Source: Deltaproteobacteria bacterium HGW-Deltaproteobacteria-2 (GTDB lineage Bacteria > Desulfobacterota > Syntrophia > Syntrophales > Smithellaceae). Taken from it: a stretch of 64,000 nucleotides of DNA. The DNA is taken from assembly GCA_002840505.1 (NCBI GenBank), contig PHBC01000006.1, positions 183,952-247,951 of the forward strand. Direction: 5' to 3'. Positions within the stretch are counted from its first letter, which is position 1; each line of letters begins with the position of its first letter. Under the pieces are notes generated by a model. That model saw only the letters and a program-made list of their open reading frames with translations. It had not been told where the DNA came from and made no database searches. Made by a program: the position numbers and the translations under genes. Shown in pieces: positions 28,329-35,694 of the stretch.

Positions 28329-28927
28329 GATTTAGAACGGATAACCACGAGGCTTGCATTCTCGGGATATTTGCCTTTGACCGTCAGATAAAAATTGCGA
28401 ATTACGTTCATATCCTTTTCCATATCACCGGTGGGGTATATTAGAGGACCTGCTCCACCGGTTTTTCTTTCGTAATCGATAAATGCCAGCAAAATGGGAA
28501 CATGGGCATTCAGAGCAATATAATAAAACCCTGATTTCCAGCAATCCATTTTATGACGGGTGCCTTCGGGAGCCAGGGCGAGAACAAACTTTTCGTTTTT
28601 CTCGAATTCGGATGACATGTGCTCAACGAAATGGGAGGACGATGACCTGTCGACCGGAATGGCTCCCGACCATTTCATCAGTAAAGAAAAAGGTCCGCGA
28701 AATAATTCTTTTTTGGCTACGTAACAAGCATCCAGTTTCAGGGCAAACGCCAGGAGAATTCCATGGAATAAATCCCAGTTGGATGTGTGCGGCGCGACAA
28801 TAAGAATATATTTTGCTTTTTGGGGCAACTTTCCTGATGCTTTCCAACCGAGCATTTTTAAAAGAACCAGGGAAATACCACGGAAAAATGATTTTACAAC
28901 GGGTGTATTAAAAATCGTATGATGCAT
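28325..28927 (-). CDS. Lysophospholipid acyltransferase family protein (PlsC-like)
   Basis: 200 residues from ATG 28927 (G-rich site upstream). Acyltransferase motif H-x4-D in APHTSNWDLF, then GAIPVDR and APEGTRHK (the substrate-binding EGTR block). A hydrophobic stretch near the N terminus suggests membrane association. It may acylate lysophosphatidate or another glycerolipid; the exact acceptor is open. Overlaps rsmB and lies 38 bp after fmt. Confidence 0.82.
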   Translation of the reverse strand: MHHTIFNTPVVKSFFRGISLVLLKMLGWKASGKLPQKAKYILIVAPHTSNWDLFHGILLAFALKLDACYVAKKELFRGPFSLLMKWSGAIPVDRSSSSHFVEHMSSEFEKNEKFVLALAPEGTRHKMDCWKSGFYYIALNAHVPILLAFIDYERKTGGAGPLIYPTGDMEKDMNVIRNFYLTVKGKYPENASLVVIRSKS

Positions 28928-28965
28928 AAATTCCCAGCCCCCCGATTGATGCAACAATTTTTATT

Positions 28966-29904
28966 TCATTGCAAAACACTTCCCTGCTTTAAATGATGGC
29001 CGCGCAGGAAGTCTGAAATCAGCATTCTCTTCTTTCCCGCCAATTGTAAATCTTTTAAAATCACGTAACCGTCCGCTGCCGCCACAGTCATTCCTGCTTC
29101 ACCGGCAGAGCCGATGGTGCCCGGTGGTTGATTAATATTTTCCGGTCGTGCTTCGGCTGTAAAAATTTTCAGAGATTGTCCGTCCAGTGATGTGTGGGCA
29201 GTAGGCGAGGGACTTAGGGCGCGGATTAGATTTACAATATCCGAGGCTTTACTGTTCCAATTAATCTTTCCTGTTTCCTTTGTCAGGCGCGGCGCGAATG
29301 TTGCGCCGGAGGCGTCCTGCGGTTTTCTTGTTGCGGTTCCGTTTGTCATTTGCTCAATGGATTTTATAAGCATTGTCGCGCCCAGTTGCGCAAGACGGTC
29401 ATGCAATTCACCGAACGTTTCGGTAGCGCCAAGTCCAGTTTCTTCCTGCAGAATAATATCGCCGGAATCCATTCCTTCATCCATCAGCATAATGGTTACA
29501 CCGGTTTTTGTTTCTCCGCGGATAATCTGCCAGTTAAGCGGCGCCGCGCCACGGTATTTCGGCAGAAGGGAAGGGTGGATGTTCAGGCATTTCAGGGGCG
29601 GATAATCAATAATTGATTTGGGCAGAATCTGTCCGAAAGCTACCAACACGACCATATCCGGATTAAGTTTTCTAAAAATTTCCAGAAAAGATTCGTCTCT
29701 AACTTTTTGAGGCTGAAAAACAGGCAGGCCAAATTCCTGCGCCAGAAGTTTCACTGGCGGTGCGACTTCTTTTAAACCTCTGCCCTTGGGGCGGTCAGGT
29801 TGGGTAACAACACCGGCTATCGGATAATTCTGGTCGTGCAAAAGGCGCAAAGCGGGAAGTGCAAAATCAGGTGTGCCCATAAAAAGAATTCGAGGCTTGG
29901 CCAT
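28966..29904 (-). CDS. fmt: Methionyl-tRNA formyltransferase
   Basis: 312 residues from ATG 29904 (AAAGGAT about 9 nt upstream). Begins KPRILFMGTPDFALPAL; formyl-folate site in NIHPSLLPKYRGAAPLNW; C-terminal OB fold. Formylates the initiator Met-tRNA, whose gene is at 9127-9203. First gene of an fmt-acyltransferase-rsmB unit. Confidence 0.96.
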   Translation of the reverse strand: MAKPRILFMGTPDFALPALRLLHDQNYPIAGVVTQPDRPKGRGLKEVAPPVKLLAQEFGLPVFQPQKVRDESFLEIFRKLNPDMVVLVAFGQILPKSIIDYPPLKCLNIHPSLLPKYRGAAPLNWQIIRGETKTGVTIMLMDEGMDSGDIILQEETGLGATETFGELHDRLAQLGATMLIKSIEQMTNGTATRKPQDASGATFAPRLTKETGKINWNSKASDIVNLIRALSPSPTAHTSLDGQSLKIFTAEARPENINQPPGTIGSAGEAGMTVAAADGYVILKDLQLAGKKRMLISDFLRGHHLKQGSVLQ

Positions 29905-29986
29905 GGATAAATATCCTTTATTTTTTCTATGTAAAAACATATATGGAAATCTGAAAGAAGTGTCAAGGATTACAAATTATTGAGAC

Positions 29987-30082
29987 GTCATACCGGCGGA
30001 AGCCGGTATCCAGACTTCGTCCCGGCGGAAGACGGGAACCAGTTATAAGAATACTGGATTCCGGATCTAGTCCGTAATGACA
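29987..30082. repeat. Dispersed palindromic repeat, type A (CCGG variant)
   Basis: From CGTCATACCGGCGGAAGCCG to TCCGTAATGACA, with inverted ends and internal CCGGCGGAAGCCGG. Its right end touches the open frame of the MFS gene, which has no ordinary start codon upstream of 30150. Confidence 0.55.
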
Positions 30083-30149
30083 AGATAAGGTTAAAATTAT
30101 TCTTAAGCGAACTAAAAATACCCTCTTAAAATTACCGCGGGACCTCCAG

Positions 30150-31286
30150 TTGTTTCTGGCGGCGACATTTATTTTCGGATTCTCTCAGAGCATTGTTGAT
30201 TCTACGTTCAATAATTTTCTGAATGAGACATTCTTTATCAACAATCTTCAGCGCGGACTTTTGGAACTTCCCCGTGAATTGCCGGGTCTTTTGACAATCG
30301 TTGTTTCAGCGATTTTATTTTTTCTGTGTTCCCGAAGGCAGGCGGCACTGGCCAATATCCTGTGCGCTTTCGGGATACTTTTTATCGGATTATTTTCACC
30401 GAGCTTTTCGGTAATGCTGATTTGGCTTTTTATCTTCAGCATCGGCCAGCATTTATTTATTCCGCTGAATCAGAGCATTGGCATGGAACTGGCTGTTAAG
30501 GGAGAAACCGGCAAAAGGCTGGGGCAGTTCAGCGCTGTGGCCAATGTTGCCATGATTATCGGCAGCTTTGCTATTTTTATCGGATTTAAATTTCTTAATC
30601 TGAATTTTAAAATGTCATACATCGTGGCTTTTCTGGGATTTATAACCGTGGCTGTTTTAATATCCATGATGAAAAAAGACGAGCCGGTTTCCATGAGGAT
30701 GAAATTTCAGCTGCGCCGGGAATACAAGCTTTATTACTGGTTAACCGTTTTGTACGGCACACGCAAGCAGTTATTTCTTACTTTTGCTCCCTGGGTACTG
30801 GTTACAGTCTTTAAGCAGAAGACGGAAATCCTGGCGACTCTTCTGACTATCGGCGGAGTTATCGGCATATTTTCCAAACCTATGCTGGGGAAAGCAATTG
30901 ACAAACTGGGCGAAAGATTCATTCTTACCGCCGAAGCGGCAATTCTTGTTTTTGTCTGCATTGGTTATGGTTTTTCTAAAAGTATTTTTTCAGAAACGAC
31001 AGCCATGTTTATAGTTTTTGCCTGTTACATTCTCGATCAAATGCTGATCGCTGTATCCATGGCGCGGGCGACTTACCTCCAGAAAATAGCGGTCAAGCCT
31101 GAAGATGTTACGCAGACTCTGACGATGGGAGTGAGCATTGATCACATCTTTTCTATTTTTCTTGCTGTCTTTGGTGGTTTTGTCTGGATTAAATGGGGAT
31201 ATCAGTATGTCTTTCTGCTCGGCGCGATCATTGCCGTGATTAATTTCTTCTCCGCACTGCAGATTGAAATAAAACCTCACAATTAG
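30150..31286 (+). CDS. MFS transporter
   Basis: 378 residues from TTG 30150, about eleven transmembrane segments; DRxGRR-like loop GKAIDKLGERF in the middle. The frame stays open and protein-like upstream to 30081 (LLKLPRDLQL before the first helix), so the true protein probably starts near 30096, where only an ATT follows AAGG. The type A repeat ends at the same place, and may have replaced the native start. Substrate unknown. Confidence 0.78.
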   Translation: MFLAATFIFGFSQSIVDSTFNNFLNETFFINNLQRGLLELPRELPGLLTIVVSAILFFLCSRRQAALANILCAFGILFIGLFSPSFSVMLIWLFIFSIGQHLFIPLNQSIGMELAVKGETGKRLGQFSAVANVAMIIGSFAIFIGFKFLNLNFKMSYIVAFLGFITVAVLISMMKKDEPVSMRMKFQLRREYKLYYWLTVLYGTRKQLFLTFAPWVLVTVFKQKTEILATLLTIGGVIGIFSKPMLGKAIDKLGERFILTAEAAILVFVCIGYGFSKSIFSETTAMFIVFACYILDQMLIAVSMARATYLQKIAVKPEDVTQTLTMGVSIDHIFSIFLAVFGGFVWIKWGYQYVFLLGAIIAVINFFSALQIEIKPHN

Positions 31287-31287
31287 T

Positions 31288-31352
31288 GTCATTCCCGACC
31301 TGATCGGGAATCAAAGTGTCATACCGGCGAAGGCCGGTATCCAGACAAGAAA
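31288..31352. repeat. Tandem type A repeat fragments
   Basis: Two short hairpins, ATTCCCGACCTGATCGGGAAT and a CCGGCGAAGGCCGG unit, follow the MFS stop codon; probably serve as its terminator. Confidence 0.45.
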
Positions 31353-31443
31353 TATTATCTTCGCCACTCATTAAAATCATTGACATATTAACAATAGTTA
31401 TGCTTTTGTTAAACAGCGTTATAATAAAATATGGTGTCGGGCG

Positions 31444-31467
31444 AACGGAGCCGCGGCTCCGTTAGAC
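31444..31467. mobile_element. Left junction of the cassette array (GTTAGAC core site)
   Basis: A perfect 20-bp palindrome AACGGAGCCGCGGCTCCGTT (31444-31463) runs into GTTAGAC (31461-31467), a core site of integron type (G^TTRRRY). It is the exact reverse complement of GTCTAAC at 31888, as expected if the DNA between them is one gene cassette. It may be the array's attachment site or a worn attC. Confidence 0.5.
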
Positions 31468-31499
31468 CAAGGACAATAAATAAAAAAAGGAAATAGATT

Positions 31500-31871
31500 A
31501 TGAAAAAAAATATTGCCTGTATTACTATTCTTATGGTTTTTTGTATTACAGCAGTCAGTTTAGGAGAGGACACCGATCAAAATCTGAGAGCTATGTGGAA
31601 TACGATGACCTCTTATTTAAAGCAAGGTAATACCGAAAAAGCACTGAAACTAATACATCCCATGACCAGAAACAAATATGCAATTATGTTTCAAGCTATA
31701 AAGAATGAATTGCCTCAAATCATGTCTACGCAGATCGATTTTCAACTTGTTAGAATTTCGGATGATACAGCAGAATACACATTAAAAACAAAAGAAAACG
31801 GGAAATTATATGCTTACGAGGTAGAATTTGAAAAATGGCAAGATGGTAAATGGTATATAAAGGAATATTAA
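31500..31871 (+). CDS. Cassette 1: small exported protein of unknown function
   Basis: 123 residues, ATG with AAAGGAAA upstream. Signal peptide about residues 1-22, mature helix-rich half (AMWNTMTSYLKQGNTEKALKLI) and a beta C-terminal half (DTAEYTLKTKENGKLYAYEVEF). It resembles small periplasmic NTF2-like or DUF4878-type proteins but I do not assign it. It is the only gene between the GTTAGAC core at 31461 and the attC-like site at 31888. Confidence 0.65.
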   Translation: MKKNIACITILMVFCITAVSLGEDTDQNLRAMWNTMTSYLKQGNTEKALKLIHPMTRNKYAIMFQAIKNELPQIMSTQIDFQLVRISDDTAEYTLKTKENGKLYAYEVEFEKWQDGKWYIKEY

Positions 31872-31887
31872 CATATAGTGAAAGTAT

Positions 31888-31942
31888 GTCTAACAAAGGC
31901 AATACGCCGATCGCCACGCTCCGGCTGATTTTTTCGTTATGA
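31888..31942 (+). mobile_element. attC-like recombination site 1
   Basis: GTCTAAC (31888-31894) and GTTATGA (31936-31942) bound an imperfect inverted core (GCCG...CGGC). The layout RYYYAAC-stem-GTT follows integron attC sites; crossover would fall at G31936/T31937. GTCTAAC is the exact complement of GTTAGAC at 31461, the start of its own cassette. Confidence 0.7.
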
Positions 31943-32370
31943 AGACAACACCACAAAAAATATCAAAAAGAATTAGAAGTTTTATTAATACACTAGGCGA
32001 TATTGATGAGCCAGAATATTTACTTTTTACAAATTGTTCGAATAAATATCTTCCGCAACATTGTTTGTCTAATTGTGAAGCGGAATCACATTTTACTGAT
32101 AGTCCTGTAGTCTTTGGTTGGGTTATTTGGGAAGACAAAAAGACAAGAAGTATGGTTGCAGAATTTCACGCAGTTATCAGGCGTAAAAATAAACTTGTAG
32201 ATATTACACCAAGAGTTGATGGTGAAAGCAGGGTATTATTCGTACCAGACAAAGAGAGGGTTGCCTCTAGATTAAATGAGCGTCAATGGAATACATGGCA
32301 AAATCACAGCGCCAATATTCATACGAAGCCATGTGTAGTTATAAACTCACATAATGATAAATTATTTTAG
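31939..32370 (+). CDS. Cassette 2: conserved protein of unknown function
   Basis: 143 residues; the ATG lies within the attC core (G^TTATGAAG), so there is no ribosome site and the mRNA would be near leaderless, common in gene cassettes. The middle has GWVIWEDKKTRSMVAEFHAVIRR and LVDITPR, which recall a small family (GWxIWE...EFHAVW...LVDITP) I have seen in phage and cassette DNA without a function. Three Cys near residues 33-46. The stop abuts the next attC-like site. Confidence 0.65.
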   Translation: MKTTPQKISKRIRSFINTLGDIDEPEYLLFTNCSNKYLPQHCLSNCEAESHFTDSPVVFGWVIWEDKKTRSMVAEFHAVIRRKNKLVDITPRVDGESRVLFVPDKERVASRLNERQWNTWQNHSANIHTKPCVVINSHNDKLF

Positions 32371-32426
32371 TCATAACAAAGTCAATACAGCCGATCGCTA
32401 CGCTCCGGCTGTGTTTTTCGTTATCT
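32371..32426 (+). mobile_element. attC-like recombination site 2
   Basis: TCATAAC (32371-32377) is the exact complement of GTTATGA, the start of cassette 2. The core holds ACAGCC/GGCTGT, then a T-run and GTTATCT (32420-32426). Shares most of its sequence with sites 1 and 3. The hairpin plus T-run could also end transcription of the cassette. Confidence 0.75.
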
Positions 32427-32435
32427 AAGAATGAC

Positions 32436-32483
32436 TTGACATGTATGCATAGATGATGCATACTCAGGCATACTAATTGTATG
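32436..32483 (+). promoter_or_regulatory. vapBC promoter and operators inside cassette 3
   Basis: TTGACA (32436-32441), 17-nt spacer, CATACT (32459-32464). The spacer is filled by GTATGCAT-N5-ATGCATAC, and a second repeat CATAC-N5-GTATG lies at 32469-32483. Such inverted repeats are where a VapBC complex would bind to repress itself. Confidence 0.6.
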
Positions 32484-32493
32484 AGGTGAAGCG

Positions 32494-32688
32494 ATGAGAA
32501 CAACTTTGAATATTGAAGATAATCTGATAAATAAAGCATCCAAAATGACTGGAATCAAGGAAAAAACCGCCCTCGTTAAACTTGGGCTTGAGGCGCTTAT
32601 TGCCAGAGAAAGTGGTAAGAGGCTTGCAAGACTCGGTGGGACTCAAAAGCAGTTGAAAGCGATACCAAGAAGAAAAGGGGCATTATAA
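32494..32688 (+). CDS. vapB: Cassette 3: VapB-type antitoxin
   Basis: 64 residues, MRTTLNIEDNLINKASKMTG is a ribbon-helix-helix N terminus; the basic C terminus (KQLKAIPRRKG) should wrap the toxin. ATG with GAGGTG 7-8 nt upstream. It is followed by vapC after 3 bp. Its own promoter with operator repeats is just upstream. Confidence 0.85.
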   Translation: MRTTLNIEDNLINKASKMTGIKEKTALVKLGLEALIARESGKRLARLGGTQKQLKAIPRRKGAL

Positions 32689-32691
32689 GAA

Positions 32692-33060
32692 ATGGTTCTT
32701 GTGGATACATCGGTTTGGGTTTCCCATTTGAGGGATGGAAATGATGAACTTGCAAACCTGCTCAATGATGGAAGAGTATTGTGCCATCCAATAATTGTAG
32801 GTGAACTTGCCTGCGGGAATCTTAAGGACAGAGCAGTCATCCTTTCGTTTTTGCAATTGTTGCCGATGAGCATTGAAGCCGAACATGACGAAGTATTATC
32901 ATTCATAGAGAATAACCGTTTAATGGGAAAAGGGATGGGCTATGCGGATGTCCATCTTATTACATCCGCTGTATTGACGGGTGTACCTATCTGGACACTG
33001 GATAAGAAACTGGCGCAAACTGCTGACAGCCTGCATAAAAATTATCTAAAAAATAGATGA
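32692..33060 (+). CDS. vapC: Cassette 3: VapC-type PIN-domain toxin
   Basis: 122 residues. PIN-domain acidic residues are in place: LVDTSVWV (D5), GELACG (E42 region) and YADVHLITSA (D near 96), with a final WTLDKKL. VapC toxins are Mg-dependent RNases that cut initiator tRNA or rRNA. The stop codon lies inside the attC-like site 3, typical of a compact cassette. Confidence 0.88.
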   Translation: MVLVDTSVWVSHLRDGNDELANLLNDGRVLCHPIIVGELACGNLKDRAVILSFLQLLPMSIEAEHDEVLSFIENNRLMGKGMGYADVHLITSAVLTGVPIWTLDKKLAQTADSLHKNYLKNR

Positions 33061-33110
33061 CAAAGTCCATACAGCCGATCGCTATGCTCCGGATGATTAT
33101 TTCATTAGTA
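33055..33110 (+). mobile_element. attC-like recombination site 3 (right end degenerate)
   Basis: AGATGAC (33055-33061) pairs at 6 of 7 bases with GTTATCT at the start of cassette 3. The core again reads ACAGCCGATCGCTATGCTCC. The right core is CATTAGTA instead of GTTAGTA, so this end may be worn or the array boundary. Confidence 0.65.
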
Positions 33111-33120
33111 TGAATAATCA

Positions 33121-33915
33121 ATGAAGATAAAAGAAATACACGCTAAATCCATTCTTTCTTCGTCAAAGATTTATGATTATGTCATAAATCCATATGTGGG
33201 ATGTCAGCACGCGTGTTCTTATTGCTATGCCAGATTTATGAAGAGATTTACCGGACATAAAGAACCATGGGGTGATTTTGTTGACATAAAAATCAACGCA
33301 CCGGATTTGTTAAGCAAAGAAATCAAGAAGAAAAAAATGGGTACAGTTTGGGTGAGCGGTGTTTGCGACCCGTATCAGCCGCTGGAAGCAAGATATAAAC
33401 TTACAAGACAATGTTTGGAAATACTCGTAAAGAATGACTGGCCGGTAGTTATTCAGACACGCTCGCCACTTGTTCTTCGGGATTTGGATATATTTAGAAA
33501 ATCGAAAAATATCGAAGTCGGACTAACTATCACCACCGCCAATGACGAAATGAGAAAGATATTTGAACCTTATGCGCCGCCGATCCAGGAGCGGCTGAAA
33601 GCTATTGCAACATTGCATCAAAATGGCATCAGGACTTATGTAATGATTGCGCCGATTCTTCCTGAAGCCGAGAATCTCATCCCCATGTTGGCAGGGAAAG
33701 TTGACCACATCATTATTGACCGCATGAACTATTACCACGCTGATAAAATTTACGAAAAATATGGGTGGAAAGAGAAAAATACTTACGAATATTTCAAGAC
33801 TGTTGGAAATAAGATAGAAAATGATTGCCGGAAATTGGGAATTGAGTGCAGATCGGCGTTTTCAAGAAAAAGAAAACACCAGCGTTCAAATAACGATGCA
33901 GATTTCTTTCGTTGA
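33121..33915 (+). CDS. SPL-family radical SAM protein
   Basis: 264 residues. The radical SAM cluster is C28-x3-C32-x2-C35 in GCQHACSYCYARF, followed by VWVSGVCDPYQPLE and QTRSPLVLRDLD, marks of the spore-photoproduct-lyase-like Rv2578c branch. Members of this branch are widespread and mostly uncharacterised. The gene begins 16 bp after the last attC-like site, so it may be a fourth cassette, but no attC-like site follows it. Confidence 0.85.
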   Translation: MKIKEIHAKSILSSSKIYDYVINPYVGCQHACSYCYARFMKRFTGHKEPWGDFVDIKINAPDLLSKEIKKKKMGTVWVSGVCDPYQPLEARYKLTRQCLEILVKNDWPVVIQTRSPLVLRDLDIFRKSKNIEVGLTITTANDEMRKIFEPYAPPIQERLKAIATLHQNGIRTYVMIAPILPEAENLIPMLAGKVDHIIIDRMNYYHADKIYEKYGWKEKNTYEYFKTVGNKIENDCRKLGIECRSAFSRKRKHQRSNNDADFFR

Positions 33916-34018
33916 CACTGCGTGTCCATTTACTTATACTCTCGACCAATAATACCGACTTGCATTCAAAAGATAACGAGGCGGCAATGTAAAGAATTTC
34001 CCGGAAGGAGAAACCAGT

Positions 34019-34801
34019 ATGACTATTAATGTAAAAACCGAAGAGCATATTATGCTCATTGAAATTGACCGGCCTAAAAAATACAACGCCATGACGCGTG
34101 AAATGTATACGCAGATGGCGCGCGCTTATTACAAACTGGATCAGGACGACGATTTGCGTGTTGGAGTTGTTTATGCCAATGGCCCGCATTTTACTTCCGG
34201 ACTGGAGTTAACCGACTGGTCGGATGCTTTCAGTAATGGAGTGGGTTTTCCTCTGGGCGGTAAAGACGAAATTGATCCTTTTTACATGATGGATGAGAAA
34301 CGATGTCGAAAACCGATTATTTATGCGGTACAGGGATATTGCTTCACATGGGGTGTGGAAGTAATGCTCAACGCGGATATCCGCGTGGCGGCATCGGACA
34401 CGCGTTTTGCCATGCTGGAAGTGCGCCGCGGATTTTTCCCGTGTGGAGGAGCAACTTTCAGATTGCCCCGAGATATGGGGTGGTCCAATGCGATGCGCTA
34501 TCTTTTGACCGGGGATCAATGGACAGCAGACGATGCTTATCGTATGGGTTTGATACAGTATGTCACCGAACCGGGAAAACAACTGGAAAAAGCAATGGAA
34601 CTGGCAAAGAAAGTGGCCAGCGCCGCTCCTCTGGGTGTGCGCAGTATTTTACAGAACAGTCGTCTGGCTGAAAAACAGGGCGAAGAAGCAGCAAAGAAAA
34701 TTATTTATCAAACAGTGTCTGAAGTTATGAAAAGCGATGATATGAAAGAAGGCCTCCAATCTTTCATTGAAAGACGCACTGCGGTATTCAAAGGCAAATA
34801 A
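34019..34801 (+). CDS. Crotonase / enoyl-CoA hydratase family protein
   Basis: 260 residues, GGAAGGAG before ATG. Crotonase fold with KKYNAMTREMY, HFTSGLELTD (oxyanion Gly), and LEVRRGFFPCGGATFRLPRD. The first catalytic Glu of hydratases is kept (LEV), but the second (Glu in the AMEM-type helix) reads as Arg in SNAMRYLL, so a plain hydratase reaction is doubtful. It sits next to a TetR gene and the acyl-CoA island, so a CoA-ester substrate is likely. Confidence 0.85.
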   Translation: MTINVKTEEHIMLIEIDRPKKYNAMTREMYTQMARAYYKLDQDDDLRVGVVYANGPHFTSGLELTDWSDAFSNGVGFPLGGKDEIDPFYMMDEKRCRKPIIYAVQGYCFTWGVEVMLNADIRVAASDTRFAMLEVRRGFFPCGGATFRLPRDMGWSNAMRYLLTGDQWTADDAYRMGLIQYVTEPGKQLEKAMELAKKVASAAPLGVRSILQNSRLAEKQGEEAAKKIIYQTVSEVMKSDDMKEGLQSFIERRTAVFKGK

Positions 34802-34920
34802 ACCGTTTGTCCATTTTGACGGACGCGAATTATATCTTTTAGATTTAGTCGCAAAAAATACTTGAACAAAAGATAATACTGGTGTTTAAGTAAGCAATCT
34901 TTAATTTATTTTTAGGTGCC

Positions 34921-35523
34921 ATGGCAAAAACAGTTTCATTAAATGAACTTAAAGAGCAGGAGCGGGAAGCCAGGCGTGATTTTATTATCAGCGCGGCGGA
35001 ACGGGTCTTTGCGAAAAAAGCCTTTAACACGGTGACCATTCGGGATATCGCGAAAGAAGCCGGAATTTCTCACGCTCTCATCTATCGTTACTTTCCTGAT
35101 CAGCAGTCGTTGTTTGTGGAAGCATGTATAAGACGCGGTGCCGAGATTGTGGAATTTGTCAATCAGTTAATCGATGACGATAGCAATATCAAGATCGAAA
35201 AAGTCATGGAGAGATTCATTCAGTTTCTGGCAGAGAATGATCAATATTTCAGGATGATGACGCATTTCGTGCTGGACGGCTCCCTGAATGCGGAAATGCT
35301 CCAACGCCTGAACACTGCCGAGAGAGTGTTGCTTGCTCAATTCGATAGAATTTTCGCAAAGACGAATGATGAAAAGAGTACCCGAATGCTTTCTCATGCT
35401 TTATTTGCTGCCATGAACGGGATTATCATAACTTTCCGGAGCTTCCCGGGAAGGAGCAGGGAAGAGGCTCTAAATCATATGCTGGCGTTGGGGAAAATCA
35501 TTGCTGAAAAATTCAAACAATAA
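34921..35523 (+). CDS. TetR/AcrR family transcriptional regulator
   Basis: 200 residues. The N-terminal helix-turn-helix (about 16-62) includes ERVFAKKAFNTVTIRDIAKEAGISHALIYRYFP; the rest is the helical ligand domain (RMLSHALFAAMNGI). In this setting it probably senses an acyl-CoA or fatty acid and controls the flanking catabolic genes. A candidate palindrome lies before the acyl-CoA dehydrogenase gene at 39588. Confidence 0.9.
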   Translation: MAKTVSLNELKEQEREARRDFIISAAERVFAKKAFNTVTIRDIAKEAGISHALIYRYFPDQQSLFVEACIRRGAEIVEFVNQLIDDDSNIKIEKVMERFIQFLAENDQYFRMMTHFVLDGSLNAEMLQRLNTAERVLLAQFDRIFAKTNDEKSTRMLSHALFAAMNGIIITFRSFPGRSREEALNHMLALGKIIAEKFKQ

Positions 35524-35560
35524 TTTATCCGGTCAGAGAGATTTGCAAAACTATACTTCA

Positions 35561-35654
35561 TGTCATTTCGAGGAGTCCCGATGTATCGGGACGACGAGAA
35601 ACCTTTCTTTTATGTAAATATCTTTTAAGATTCCTTCCTTCGGTCTAAATGACA
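35561..35654. repeat. Dispersed palindromic repeat, type A
   Basis: TGTCATTTCGAGGAGTCCCG ... CTAAATGACA with an internal CCCGATGTATCGGG hairpin. It separates the convergent TetR and dehydratase-like genes and could terminate both. Confidence 0.6.
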
Positions 35655-35694
35655 AGTTGATCATTATGCAAAGATTTCGCGGTCAGCATATCTA

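Noticed and set aside
31444-31463. 20-bp perfect palindrome as a LexA or other operator
   Set aside because: It does not match a LexA box, and its right arm forms the GTTAGAC core that pairs with 31888, so an array junction explains it better.
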